Source: Flagellimonas marinaquae (GTDB taxonomy: Bacteria; Bacteroidota; Bacteroidia; Flavobacteriales; Flavobacteriaceae). Taken from it: a stretch of 64,000 nt of DNA. Positions 28,357 to 39,580 of this stretch are shown one piece after another (the first letter of the stretch is position 1; each line of letters starts with the position of its first letter). The notes beneath the pieces are model-generated. The model worked only from the letters and a program-made list of their open reading frames with translations. It had not been told where the DNA came from and ran no database searches. Location of the stretch: contig NZ_RZMZ01000007.1 of assembly GCF_003992675.1 (NCBI RefSeq), positions 1 to 64,000 on the forward strand, read 5' to 3'. Both the position numbers and the translations under genes were made by a program.

Positions 28357-29976
28357 ATGGTTTATTTAAAAAAATCGTTGGGACTTCTATTTTTTGCCTT
28401 TATGGTGCTAGCGCTTTGGCAATGTGCCAAAAGAGGCTCTCCCAGTGGCGGCCCAAAGGACACCACCCCACCAAAATTGGTGCGGGCCGAACCGGAAAAC
28501 TATACCATCAACTTTAAGGCAAAAAAAATACGCCTCTATTTTGATGAACTCATTAAATTGGAAGATGTCCAGAACCAATTGGTCGTCTCCCCTCCCTTTA
28601 AAAATCCTGCTACCATAACGCCCATGGGCGCTCCAAGCAAGTACATTGAAGTGGAAATAAAGGATACATTACGGGAAAATACTACTTACACGATTAATTT
28701 TGGACAAAGCATCGTGGACAACAACGAAAAAAATCCAAACAGTTTTTTGACCTATGTGTTTTCCACGGGAGATTATTTGGATTCCCTCACCTTAACCGGT
28801 GCCGTTTCGGATGCGGTAAATCTTAAGGCGGACGAGTTTATCAGTGTGATGCTTTACGAAATGGACAGTACCTACACAGATTCCACCGTTTTTAAACAGC
28901 CCCCTTTGTACATCACCAACACAGGCGACAGTCTACCTTTTTTTGAATTAAAAAACCTAAAAGGCGGGAAATATGCCCTTTTTGGGCTAAAGGATGTGAA
29001 CAAAAACAACATGTTCGATCAGTCCCAAGACAAAATCGGGTTCATTAACGACACCATCACCATCCCAACAGATAGCATATACGTTTTGAACCTGTTTCGG
29101 GAACAGCTGAATTATAAACCTTCGGTGCCCAGCCTAGCGGCCAAGAACAAAATTATATTTGGATACCAAGGAGATTACAGGGACATGAAGATTGAAACCT
29201 TGACCTTGTTGCCAGATTCTGTCAGCACCACCTTATTAAAGGAAAGGGACAAGGACACCTTAAACTATTGGCTCACCCCAACGGAATTGGATTCCATTAT
29301 TTTCACCGTTAGAAACGACAAAGTCGAGGCTATCGATACGTTCACGGTAAAAATGCGAGATCTTCCCATGGATTCGTTAAAACTGTCCACCTCGGTAAGC
29401 GGGAAATTCAATTTTGAGGACACGTTCAGTATTTTGGCCAACACCCCTATTGTTGCTTTGGATACCAGCCAAGTCGCCCTGAACGTAAGCGATTCCATTC
29501 CCATGTCCTACAGCTACGTTTTGGACACCTTAAAAAATAAGATAGATTTTGATTTTGAGGCAGAACCGAATCAAAAGTATTCGTTCTCCCTGATGCCCGG
29601 GGCCATCACTGATTTTTTCGGGATGCAAAACGATACCTTGGCCTACAACCTATCCACAGGTAGTTTTGCCGATTACGGGAACCTTAGGATGATTTTGGGT
29701 GGCGACGTTACCTACCCCATCGTTGTCCAGTTGACCAATGAAAATGGTGTGGTACAACGCGAAATAATAGCTTCGGAGGAGCAGACCTTCGAATTCAACC
29801 ATTTAAATCCGGGGAATTATGTGGCCCGTGTTATTTTTGATTCGAATGGAAATGGAAAATGGGACACAGGAAATTACTTGAAAAAACAGCAGCCCGAAAA
29901 AATCAGTTACTATCCTGGCACTATCGAAATCAGGGCGAATTGGGAAAAGGAGGAAACCTTTATCCTATCAAATTAA
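28357..29976 (+). CDS. Outer membrane lipoprotein with Ig-like (Big_5 type) domain
   Basis: An exported lipoprotein of about 540 residues. The signal peptide ends in ALWQC, then KRGSPSGGPKDTTPPKLVRA, a stretch I associate with Bacteroidota Ig-like lipoproteins. An N-terminal bacterial Ig-like domain (about 35-130: IRLYFDELIKLEDVQNQ, TYTINFGQSIVDNNE) is followed by repeated beta-rich units, one with a SDANGNGKWD-like turn (FDSNGNGKWDTGNYLKK) near the C-terminus. The ATG at 28357 is chosen because it gives a normal signal peptide; a TTG seven codons upstream is also in frame. Its end overlaps the convergent nitrilase gene by 17 bp. Function unknown. Confidence 0.83.
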   Translation: MVYLKKSLGLLFFAFMVLALWQCAKRGSPSGGPKDTTPPKLVRAEPENYTINFKAKKIRLYFDELIKLEDVQNQLVVSPPFKNPATITPMGAPSKYIEVEIKDTLRENTTYTINFGQSIVDNNEKNPNSFLTYVFSTGDYLDSLTLTGAVSDAVNLKADEFISVMLYEMDSTYTDSTVFKQPPLYITNTGDSLPFFELKNLKGGKYALFGLKDVNKNNMFDQSQDKIGFINDTITIPTDSIYVLNLFREQLNYKPSVPSLAAKNKIIFGYQGDYRDMKIETLTLLPDSVSTTLLKERDKDTLNYWLTPTELDSIIFTVRNDKVEAIDTFTVKMRDLPMDSLKLSTSVSGKFNFEDTFSILANTPIVALDTSQVALNVSDSIPMSYSYVLDTLKNKIDFDFEAEPNQKYSFSLMPGAITDFFGMQNDTLAYNLSTGSFADYGNLRMILGGDVTYPIVVQLTNENGVVQREIIASEEQTFEFNHLNPGNYVARVIFDSNGNGKWDTGNYLKKQQPEKISYYPGTIEIRANWEKEETFILSN

Positions 29977-30736
29977 AGCTGTCTCTATCTTCCAAAAATC
30001 GTAATTGCTTTCTGGTATCTTGAATATGGGCCTTGTCCAAAGTGGCATAAAGTATCTCTTCTTTTTCAGAATAAGCCAATTGCTCTCCTAACACATCATA
30101 TACCGCCGAGTGCCCCGTGTACTCAAAATCAGCCCCATCCAAACCCACGCGATTGACCCCGATGCAATAGGCCATGTTTTCAATCGCCCTTGCTTTCAAC
30201 AGGGTATCCCAAGCGGCAATTCTTTTCTTGGGCCAGTTGGCTACATAAATCAGCACATCGTAATCCTCCACATTTCTGGACCAAACTGGAAACCTCAAGT
30301 CATAACAGATTAATGGATAAAAACTAAACCCTCTAAAGTATTCAATAATTTTTTTCTCCCCTCTTGAATAAACTTTGTCTTCACCAGCTAAAGTAAATGT
30401 ATGCCTCTTATCGTATGTGGACATACCTCCGTCTGGCTGAGCAAACCATAGCCTATTGTAAAAGTTGTTTTCTTCTTGGGAAATAATACTTCCTATGATA
30501 GCAGCATCCTTTTCTTTAGCCTTCTTTAGCATCCATTCTACAGTTTTATGTCCTTCTGTGGAATTAATGCTTTCAGGTTTCATTGTAAATCCTGTTGTGA
30601 ACATTTCGGGCAGTACAATCACATCCACATCATCCGGTATACTTTCGATTTTCTCATCGAACATCTTCCGGTTGCGTGCCGGATCTTCCCAATGCAAATG
30701 GGTTTGAATCAAAGCAATGTTCAAGCTTTTAGGCAT
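29960..30736 (-). CDS. Nitrilase-superfamily amidohydrolase, omega-amidase/YafV-like
   Basis: A 258-residue C-N hydrolase. The catalytic triad is visible as Glu in VIVLPEMFTTGF, Lys in STYDKRHTF and Cys in YPLICYDLRFPVWSR. The EMF TTGF and CYDLRFP contexts match the omega-amidase (Nit2/YafV) branch, which hydrolyses 2-oxoglutaramate and 2-oxosuccinamate. The start overlaps the preceding ankyrin gene by 8 bp, so the two are likely cotranscribed. Assignment to omega-amidase rather than another nitrilase branch is moderately sure. Confidence 0.9.
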   Translation of the reverse strand: MPKSLNIALIQTHLHWEDPARNRKMFDEKIESIPDDVDVIVLPEMFTTGFTMKPESINSTEGHKTVEWMLKKAKEKDAAIIGSIISQEENNFYNRLWFAQPDGGMSTYDKRHTFTLAGEDKVYSRGEKKIIEYFRGFSFYPLICYDLRFPVWSRNVEDYDVLIYVANWPKKRIAAWDTLLKARAIENMAYCIGVNRVGLDGADFEYTGHSAVYDVLGEQLAYSEKEEILYATLDKAHIQDTRKQLRFLEDRDSFNLIG

Positions 30737-31214
30737 CTTGATATTGTTTTAGGAGTTCCACCAATTCCGCATTTCCTTGTTCCTTCACCAAATCCATGGC
30801 GGTATTGCCGCGTGCATCTTTTACCGATGCATCTGCACCGTGTTTTAAGAGTATTTCGGCAATATCCTTTCGGTTAAACGTAACCGCGTAGATGAGACAG
30901 GTAGCACCCATGGCGTTTTTTTGGCTCACATTGGCTCCCGCATCAATCAATTTTTGGGCAATTTCGGTATAGCCTTTAAAGCACACCCCCATAAGCGCAG
31001 TGTTCCCCGAACCGTCCAAGGCATCGACTTTAGCTCCTTTTTTTAGCAAAAAATCCACCATATCGGCATGACCATAATAGGACGCCAATAATAAAGGTGT
31101 GGAGCCCCTTTCATCTTTGGATTCCATTAATGAGGGGTCACCGTTCAGTAGCTTTTGTACGGTCGCCAAACTACCAGACCGTATCTGATTGAAGAGTTCC
31201 TGCTTGTTGTTCAT
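30729..31214 (-). CDS. Ankyrin repeat protein adjacent to katG
   Basis: A 161-residue protein made almost wholly of four to five ankyrin repeats (GSTPLLLASYYGHADMVDFL, GNTALMGVCFKGYTEIAQKL, GATCLIYAVTFNRKDIAEIL, GNTAMDLVKEQGNAELVELL). No signal peptide is seen, so it is probably cytoplasmic. It lies just downstream of katG on the same strand, but a terminator (31232-31266) stands between them. Ankyrin genes next to catalase genes are known, for example ankB with katA in Pseudomonas aeruginosa, where AnkB supports catalase activity; a similar role here is an inference from position. Confidence 0.9.
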   Translation of the reverse strand: MNNKQELFNQIRSGSLATVQKLLNGDPSLMESKDERGSTPLLLASYYGHADMVDFLLKKGAKVDALDGSGNTALMGVCFKGYTEIAQKLIDAGANVSQKNAMGATCLIYAVTFNRKDIAEILLKHGADASVKDARGNTAMDLVKEQGNAELVELLKQYQDA

Positions 31215-31231
31215 AGCTCTGGGAAAGTTAT

Positions 31232-31266
31232 AAAAAAACTGCCATAACCTTGTGGGGTCATGGCAG
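31232..31266 (-). terminator. Rho-independent terminator after katG
   Basis: CTGCCAT...ATGGCAG with further ACC/GGT pairing (31239-31266), followed on the minus strand by T7 at 31232-31238. It lies 45 bp beyond the katG stop and 18 bp before the ankyrin gene start. Confidence 0.85.
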
Positions 31267-31310
31267 CATTTAATTCAATTTTCTTTTTCTATTCACTCGC
31301 TCCGATAGGC

Positions 31311-33539
<2,229 letters not shown>

Positions 33540-33560
33540 TTATATTAATTTCCAGTTCAT

Positions 33561-33568
33561 TAAAGATA
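33561..33568 (-). promoter_or_regulatory. -7 box candidate for katG
   Basis: The minus strand reads TATCTTTA, one base from TAnnTTTG, 37 bp upstream of katG. A weak -33 would be expected if an activator such as OxyR is used. Confidence 0.4.
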
Positions 33569-33620
33569 CGAAATTGCATCCCTAGACCATAGGCATTTGA
33601 TATTAATATATTATCAAAAC

Positions 33621-33635
33621 ATAGTTTTTCTCTAT
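33621..33635. promoter_or_regulatory. OxyR-like half-operator upstream of katG
   Basis: ATAGTTTTTCTCTAT keeps ATAG, the T at the second middle position and CTAT of the OxyR motif ATAGnTnnnAnCTAT, differing at the A. No convincing second copy stands at the 7-bp spacing. It is 97 bp upstream of the katG start and just above the -7 candidate. Confidence 0.3.
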
Positions 33636-33729
33636 TTGATGAATGGTTTCTGATCGAGTTCCTTGATTTTCTTTATTTTCCTTAACACTAATTGGCAAAC
33701 CCTTTTCAAAAAAAAGCTTGTTGGTTGTT

Positions 33730-33737
33730 TACTTTTG
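33730..33737 (+). promoter_or_regulatory. -7 box of the SYLF gene promoter
   Basis: TACTTTTG matches TAnnTTTG and lies 22 bp upstream of the ATG at 33760. Confidence 0.55.
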
Positions 33738-33759
33738 ATTCAACCTTAATAATGACACT

Positions 33760-34290
33760 ATGAAACTGATAAGCATATGTGCACTGGCAACCCTGTTGTT
33801 GACAACAACCGTTGGCTTGGCCCAAAGTAGAAAGGACCAAAAAATAATGCAGGATGCCCAAAAGGCGAAAACGACCCTTTTGGAAACCAGTCCGGGCTTG
33901 GAACGCTTTTTTGAGGATTCCGCTGGCTACGTAATTTTCCCGAATGTGGGAAAGGGTGGTTTTATCATTGGCGGGGCATCCGGCAATGGAGTGGTCTACG
34001 AAGATGGTGAACCGGTGGGCATGGCCGATTTGAAAAAACTGAACATTGGACTGCAAGCGGGCGGTCAGGCCATTATCGAGGTCATCTTTTTTGAGACCGA
34101 TGTGGACCTAAAGCGTTTTAAAACCGAAAAATTCCAATTTGCGGCCGAAACTTCGGCGGTTGCCTTAAAATCCGGTATTGCCTTTAATGCCAAATATAAG
34201 GATGGTGTAGCCGTTTTTGCCCTGCCCAAGGCCGGCCTTATGGCCGACGCCTCGGTAGGTGGACAAAAATTCAGTTATAAAGCATTCTAG
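33760..34290 (+). CDS. SYLF/YSC84 domain lipid-binding protein, exported
   Basis: A 176-residue protein with a signal peptide (ALATLLLTTTVGLAQS). The mature part is a SYLF-type domain: LERFFEDSAGYVIFPNVGKG, FIIGGASGNGVVYEDG, LNIGLQAGGQAIIEVIFF and the C-terminal GLMADASVGGQKFSYKAF. The family binds phosphoinositides in eukaryotes; the bacterial role is unknown. Its 3' end is 4 bp from the stop of the convergent lamin-tail lipoprotein gene. Confidence 0.92.
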   Translation: MKLISICALATLLLTTTVGLAQSRKDQKIMQDAQKAKTTLLETSPGLERFFEDSAGYVIFPNVGKGGFIIGGASGNGVVYEDGEPVGMADLKKLNIGLQAGGQAIIEVIFFETDVDLKRFKTEKFQFAAETSAVALKSGIAFNAKYKDGVAVFALPKAGLMADASVGGQKFSYKAF

Positions 34291-34294
34291 AAAA

Positions 34295-35659
34295 TTAATC
34301 CCGAACCCCTGGGGTAAAATCCTCGGGGGCGTTCTGGGGCTGTTGTATGGTTCCCGCCTCTCCGGTATCGTTAAAGATAGTCCATTCCGAAAATGTATAC
34401 ACGTGGTTTGCGGTGGTAATTTCGATGTTCCGTACCGCACGGCCATCCTCAAATTCGTGATTGGTCCCAGAACCATCCTCTCCAATTATCCCAAACGCAT
34501 CGATGACCGTTCCAAAGGGGTCCACTAGCTCCAAATTGTCATCACCGTTAGAATCGGCCGGACTGTTGGTGGACACCCCTAAATCGGGAGCAAAACCGTA
34601 CACCAGTTCAAATTCCGTAGCGTTGGGAGATATCACTAATGTACTTTCGCCATTGATTATGAAGCCCGTTAAATCGATGGTAGAACTCACCTCCGTGTTG
34701 TCGTTGGTATACCGTCGGAGCGTCCACAGGTTTAAATCCAGCGGTTCTTCACTCGCATTGTACAGTTCCACGAAGCGTGCTCCGGAATTGTTGTCCGGGT
34801 CGGCCAGTTCCGAAATAAAAATACGATTGGAAGTAAACTCGGTGATGATTTCAGGACAGCGTTCATTGGTAAAGGATACATCTTCCAAACTACGGATAAT
34901 CAACTGTGGGGACTTCCCATCCCGAGTGAGTATGGCCGTGAGGGTTCCGTTCAACTGGGGCAAGGGCTCCGCTTGAAAGTCAGCATAACCACTGTTCAAC
35001 AACGTGATTTCATTTTCCGCACAATCGACCAAGGTACGTTCGGTTTCTTCCTCAGGAATGGCGTAGGGTTCTCCCAATGTATCCTCTGCAAATTCCAACG
35101 AATCCAACTGTACCAATATTTCTGAAGGAATACTGTCAATTTCCGCAATGGTAGTCTTGAACGGTTGAATAGTACCCACCCCTTCACAGGAGGTAAACAC
35201 ATGCTCCAATACCTTTCCCCTGGGCAATCGTCCCACCGAAAGGTTCCCAAAAGAGGAGAACACCCCTCCCAACTCAAGCGTGCTCCTCCTTCGGTCCAGA
35301 TAGAGTTCCTTTAGTTTGATATAGACCTTGCTCCCGACAGGATATAGTAAATGGGATTCACGCAAGTCCATCTCCAACCGAATTCCTCCCGAAGGATTGG
35401 CAGAGCTGTCCTGAAGATAAAGCACATTAAAAAAATTGCCCGCTTGGTCGGAAGATATTACATAACCCTCCAGTACCCAATCTTCCTGAATTTGGACAAC
35501 ATCATCCTGTACAAGTGAATCCAATGTAGCGAAACTAATGTTTGCTTTAATATCGGTAGTGCAGTTGGCTTCCAATGTTCCAAATTCACGACCCTCCACA
35601 CAACTCATTAGCATTGTGGCCAAAACAAATCCTATACTTTTTATCAATATATTTTTCAT
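34295..35659 (-). CDS. DUF5689 + lamin tail domain lipoprotein
   Basis: A 454-residue lipoprotein; the signal ends VLATMLMSC with Cys20. The first part (about 37-270: DWVLEGYVISSDQAGNFFN, NPSGGIRLEMDLRESHLLY) matches DUF5689 from memory, an OB-like Bacteroidota domain. The second part (about 285-450: RIFISELADPDNNSGARFVE, LYNASEEPLDLNLWTLRRY) is a lamin tail domain, often found on secreted nucleases. It starts 11 bp after the stop of the TonB receptor gene and belongs to the same unit; a secreted nuclease diverges from the receptor. This suggests surface capture of nucleic acid, not proven. Confidence 0.87.
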   Translation of the reverse strand: MKNILIKSIGFVLATMLMSCVEGREFGTLEANCTTDIKANISFATLDSLVQDDVVQIQEDWVLEGYVISSDQAGNFFNVLYLQDSSANPSGGIRLEMDLRESHLLYPVGSKVYIKLKELYLDRRRSTLELGGVFSSFGNLSVGRLPRGKVLEHVFTSCEGVGTIQPFKTTIAEIDSIPSEILVQLDSLEFAEDTLGEPYAIPEEETERTLVDCAENEITLLNSGYADFQAEPLPQLNGTLTAILTRDGKSPQLIIRSLEDVSFTNERCPEIITEFTSNRIFISELADPDNNSGARFVELYNASEEPLDLNLWTLRRYTNDNTEVSSTIDLTGFIINGESTLVISPNATEFELVYGFAPDLGVSTNSPADSNGDDNLELVDPFGTVIDAFGIIGEDGSGTNHEFEDGRAVRNIEITTANHVYTFSEWTIFNDTGEAGTIQQPQNAPEDFTPGVRD

Positions 35660-35670
35660 GGGATGCTTGA

Positions 35671-38406
35671 TTAAAAACTAATAGCCAAATTCAAAAAATA
35701 GGTGCGTCCGTAACTGTACCAATATTTTGGTGCGAAGGAAGGCGAACCGGTCTGATTGTCTTGACGCAACTGCCCAAAGTTGCCATTACGGCTTTGCTCG
35801 TAGCCTCCTGTACGGAAAACCGTATCGAACAGGTTGTTCACACTGGCAAAAAGGCTGATATATGTTCCGCCCACCAGCCACGATTTCCCTCCTACCAGAT
35901 TGAGCAGGTAGATATCGTCCAAACGTTCCTGCCGCAATAGATTGGCAACATTTTCCTCGGTGGCATCGGGGAAGGCTTCACCCGTTTCTGGGTCAATCAA
36001 AAAACTGGCGGTTCTGGTGATGGCGGAGAGGTTGATATAGTTATTGGTGAGGTAGTTGGTCGTTGCGCTGACCCACCAGTACTTGGGCGAACGATAGGAT
36101 ACACCGAGAGCAACGGCGGTTTGGGGGCCTTGTGCCAGTCTGAGGTCTTTGAGGTCGGCAACGCCTAAATCAATGGTGCCTTCGGGCGCAATGAGGTCCT
36201 CTTCGGGTCCGGCCGTGTCAAAATTGATTTGAATCAACGGGTCACTGGCATAGGTATACTCACCAAAATTCCCAGCCGCGGTCAATTTTACACTGGAGGA
36301 TGCCTCATACTCAAAGCCAAACTCAATGCCCTTGTGCAACCTATCCAATCCGGTGATGACCTCCTGTACAAAATCTGAACCCAATCCCGAATCCACAAAA
36401 AAGAAATTGATGTCCGTTGTATGCTGAAACCGCGTATAAAACGCACTTATTCGGCCCGTTAGATTCGGTAGTCGGACAAAATAGCCCAAATCCACACTGC
36501 TTATGGTTTCCTGCTGCAAATCCGGAACCGTTTCATTGTTCTCCCTTGGGTTGATAAATAAATTCTGTACAATGGGTGGCCGTTCCATCTGTGCTGCATT
36601 GGCTGTAAACCAATGACGGCCGTTCAAAAAGTAGGTCAATCCAGCTTTGTACGATAGATTGGAAAAGGAAATCTGATTGCCAGGCCCAAAAGAATTTTCC
36701 AAATAACGTTCATTGGTAAAGAAACCGTTGCGCTGTACCTGCTGATTGGAATATTCGGCCGAAACAAACCCATCCCATGTATTGGAGTTGAGTTGGAGCT
36801 GTGCGTAGGCTTCCATTTGGGAGGCGTCCAAATTATAGTGATAATTGAACTTTTCGCCTTCCGTTTTTTGCAATTCGCCTTGGGTATCGTTCAGGGTATT
36901 GGAAAAGGTATCCAAATCTTCATGGAAAGTGGCACCCAACAAATCTTGGATTTCAGCAAAGTTTTCGGAGGACGTACTCCTATAGTTTCCTCCTAAACCC
37001 AGTTGTATTAAATCACCAAGGTGAGCATTAAAACTTGTGGATACCGTAAATGTTCTATCTTCCACTACGTCATCGTAGAGGAGGTAGGCCGCTTTATCAT
37101 CATTATTGGCGTTGGCGGTGTATAGTTGTCCCCATTGAAGCTGTGGGTCTTCCAAAAAGGCTTCTTTGGCCAAGTTGGCATTCACGAAATCCGCTCCTAT
37201 GGAACTGTTGATGTAATAGCTCGGTAAATATCTGTAGTAAGTAGGATCGGGATTCGGAGCGTTATAATACCCTAGCCTACTACGGGAATTAATCCCTGTT
37301 TGATAAGCAAATCCAAGATTCCAATCCACTTTTTTGGTATCGAGGGTATAGTTGAGCAAAAATATCGGTTCAAAAATCTCCCGCTCCCTTGAGTTTCTGA
37401 TCTTCCCGTCTTGATTGCCCCAGTAGGGGTTGTACCTTGCGCCCATCAAATCAAAGACTTCTTCGGTCATGGCAGAAGAACGTCCTCTTCGATTACGCGC
37501 CAAGATAGAGGTAAAGGCAATGCTGTTTTTAGCATTGAACTGATATTCCACTGCACCAAAAAAGGAATACGCATCGTACAAGGTGCCTTCTACATAGCCT
37601 TCATTGGCCCATCTGCGCGAGGCTGATACCGAATACGAGAATCCGCTAGGTTGTTCCCCGGAATTGTAGGTGGCCATAAGTCTGCCATTGTAGGTCCGGT
37701 TGGAAAGCGAAGAAGACAAACGTAAGCCTGGCCGAAGGCCAGATGGCCGGGTATTGATATTGGTATTCCCCAAAATTCCGCCAAACAGATAAGGGTTGAT
37801 GGAAAGTCCATTGGTAAATTCCTGATTGCGTACCACATCGTTGAGTCCGCCCCAATTGTTCCATTGTGGCCTGCCATCAAAGAATTTGTTCATCGGAATT
37901 CCATTGATAAGCACTGTTCCATTTCGGGAATCGTAGCCTCGGACCTTAAAAAAGGCTTGTCCAAAATCAAAGGCGGCCCGATTTAGAAAAATGTCCCGGG
38001 TAGACTGTAAGAGTCCCATGGTACTTGAAACGGATTCAAAATCATCGGAAAGGTCTCCCTCCGTCAACGTAATCAGGTTATCCGTCTGCTCCCGAGCAAT
38101 GTCCCTTTCCAAATAAATAATGCCCAAATCGATTGGGCTTCCATCCAAATAAATGGAATACCGTTTAGTGATAAAATCCACCGCGGAAATCCGGAGCATC
38201 TGTTCACCCGTTTCCGATAGGTTCAGTTCAAATTCTCCATTGGCATTTACTGTAAATTGTTGGGAACTACTTTCCAAGGTGATGTTTGCGTTGGAAATAG
38301 GCTTGTCCAACCCCTTGTCCATTAATTGGCCTGTAACCCGTGTACGTTGTTGCCCGTACAGCACTTGGCAACAACAGACTACAGCCCAGAGTGCGGCTAG
38401 TCTCAT
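35671..38406 (-). CDS. TonB-dependent receptor of the DUF5689/nuclease locus
   Basis: A 911-residue outer membrane receptor. The signal peptide ends QVLYGQ; a carboxypeptidase-regulatory-like domain follows (about 22-100: RVTGQLMDKGLDKPISNANI), then the plug (FKVRGYDSRNGTVLINGIPM, NQEFTNGLSINPYLFGG) and a barrel ending YGRTYFLNLAISF. No SusD is encoded; instead the partner gene encodes the DUF5689/lamin-tail lipoprotein, which could act as a surface ligand-binding lid. The divergent gene is a secreted endonuclease. Ligand unknown; nucleotides or DNA fragments are an inference from the neighbours. Confidence 0.9.
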   Translation of the reverse strand: MRLAALWAVVCCCQVLYGQQRTRVTGQLMDKGLDKPISNANITLESSSQQFTVNANGEFELNLSETGEQMLRISAVDFITKRYSIYLDGSPIDLGIIYLERDIAREQTDNLITLTEGDLSDDFESVSSTMGLLQSTRDIFLNRAAFDFGQAFFKVRGYDSRNGTVLINGIPMNKFFDGRPQWNNWGGLNDVVRNQEFTNGLSINPYLFGGILGNTNINTRPSGLRPGLRLSSSLSNRTYNGRLMATYNSGEQPSGFSYSVSASRRWANEGYVEGTLYDAYSFFGAVEYQFNAKNSIAFTSILARNRRGRSSAMTEEVFDLMGARYNPYWGNQDGKIRNSREREIFEPIFLLNYTLDTKKVDWNLGFAYQTGINSRSRLGYYNAPNPDPTYYRYLPSYYINSSIGADFVNANLAKEAFLEDPQLQWGQLYTANANNDDKAAYLLYDDVVEDRTFTVSTSFNAHLGDLIQLGLGGNYRSTSSENFAEIQDLLGATFHEDLDTFSNTLNDTQGELQKTEGEKFNYHYNLDASQMEAYAQLQLNSNTWDGFVSAEYSNQQVQRNGFFTNERYLENSFGPGNQISFSNLSYKAGLTYFLNGRHWFTANAAQMERPPIVQNLFINPRENNETVPDLQQETISSVDLGYFVRLPNLTGRISAFYTRFQHTTDINFFFVDSGLGSDFVQEVITGLDRLHKGIEFGFEYEASSSVKLTAAGNFGEYTYASDPLIQINFDTAGPEEDLIAPEGTIDLGVADLKDLRLAQGPQTAVALGVSYRSPKYWWVSATTNYLTNNYINLSAITRTASFLIDPETGEAFPDATEENVANLLRQERLDDIYLLNLVGGKSWLVGGTYISLFASVNNLFDTVFRTGGYEQSRNGNFGQLRQDNQTGSPSFAPKYWYSYGRTYFLNLAISF

Positions 38407-38481
38407 AGCTTATTGTAGGTTAATGAATAAAAAAGGGGTTGTAATTGCTGTACAAATTGCAAGAAAGCGTACAATCTTACT

Positions 38482-38489
38482 TATTTTAG
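38482..38489 (+). promoter_or_regulatory. -7 box candidate for the secreted nuclease gene
   Basis: TATTTTAG resembles TAnnTTTG and lies 19 bp before the ATG at 38509. Weak on its own. Confidence 0.3.
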
Positions 38490-38508
38490 CTACAAAATCA
38501 AAATAGAA

Positions 38509-39546
38509 ATGCGATTATTAATATGCCTACTTGTATTAATATCGACCTCACTTTATGGACAAAAGTCCAAGACTTACATCATTAGGACCGTTGCTTTTTA
38601 CAACTGTGAAAACCTGTTCGACACGGTAAACGACTCCCTTACCTTTGATGACGACCGAACGCCCGAGGGTCGTTATCACTGGACCCAAGAGCGATATCTA
38701 CAAAAGTTGGACAATCTCTCCCATGTGATTTCCCAAATAGGGGCAGACACCTCCAAAACCTCTCCGGACGTTGTAGGGCTTTGTGAGGTAGAAAATTTGG
38801 ATGTGCTTGAAGATTTGGTCCAGCATCCGAATTTGCGGGACAAGGATTACGGTATCATCCATTTTGATTCCCCCGATGAGCGGGGCATCGATGTGGCATT
38901 GCTCTACAAAAAAGCTTCCTTTATTCCTTCATCCTTTAAAAGCCATAGGCTATTGTTATTTGATGATATGGGGGAACGTAAGTATACGAGAGATCAACTG
39001 GTGGTAGGCGGCACCATGGATGGGGAAAAACTCCATTTTGTGGTGAACCATTGGCCCTCGCGAAGAGGTGGTGCGGCCAGGAGCGAACCCTTTCGTGTAC
39101 GGGCGGCATTGCTGAACAAGCGGATTATCGATTCCATACAAACGCTAGACCCAGATGCTAAAGTTATCGCCATGGGCGACTTAAACGACGACCCCATTGA
39201 CAACAGTTTGAAAAACATCTTGAAAACCAAGGGGAAACCAAGGCAATTGGACAGCCTGGACCTGTACAACCCCATGGAAGCCCTTTATAAAAAAGGTATC
39301 GGCTCACTGGCTTATCAAGACAAATGGAATTTGTTCGACCAACTATTTTTTACGTCAAATTTGGTGACGGAAGACCGTAGCCATCTTTCGTTTTGGAAAG
39401 TAGGCATATTTGCACCCGCCTTTGTACGAACGGACCAAGGACGCTTTAAGGGCTATCCGCTACGCACCTATTCGGGAGGCTCGTACACAGCTGGGTACAG
39501 CGACCACTTTCCTGTGTATTTGTTTTTGTTGAAGATGGTGGAGTAA
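38509..39546 (+). CDS. Secreted endonuclease/exonuclease/phosphatase family protein
   Basis: A 345-residue exported nuclease or phosphodiesterase. After the signal peptide (LLICLLVLISTSLYGQ) come the family motifs in order: TVAFYNCENLFD, VVGLCEVENLDVLEDL, DERGIDVALLYK, HFVVNHWPSRRGG, VIAMGDLNDDP and the C-terminal YSDHFPVYLFL. The metal-binding Glu and the catalytic His/Asp pairs are intact, so it should be active. It diverges from the TonB receptor of the DUF5689 locus, from which it is separated by about 100 bp; together they may degrade and take up extracellular DNA or another phosphodiester. Confidence 0.9.
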   Translation: MRLLICLLVLISTSLYGQKSKTYIIRTVAFYNCENLFDTVNDSLTFDDDRTPEGRYHWTQERYLQKLDNLSHVISQIGADTSKTSPDVVGLCEVENLDVLEDLVQHPNLRDKDYGIIHFDSPDERGIDVALLYKKASFIPSSFKSHRLLLFDDMGERKYTRDQLVVGGTMDGEKLHFVVNHWPSRRGGAARSEPFRVRAALLNKRIIDSIQTLDPDAKVIAMGDLNDDPIDNSLKNILKTKGKPRQLDSLDLYNPMEALYKKGIGSLAYQDKWNLFDQLFFTSNLVTEDRSHLSFWKVGIFAPAFVRTDQGRFKGYPLRTYSGGSYTAGYSDHFPVYLFLLKMVE

Positions 39547-39547
39547 G

Positions 39548-39567
39548 ATTCCCTCCTCCGCGGGAAT
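39548..39567. repeat. Short dispersed-type palindrome after the nuclease gene
   Basis: ATTCCC (39548-39553) pairs with GGGAAT (39562-39567) around a TCCTCCGC loop, directly after the nuclease stop codon. It belongs to the same type as the palindrome at 1530-1549. Confidence 0.45.
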
Positions 39568-39580
39568 GACAGTATACATT

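Noticed and set aside
36793-36996. Plus-strand frames inside the TonB receptor gene
   Set aside because: They are antisense shadows of the long receptor frame on the other strand; no start signals or family matches.
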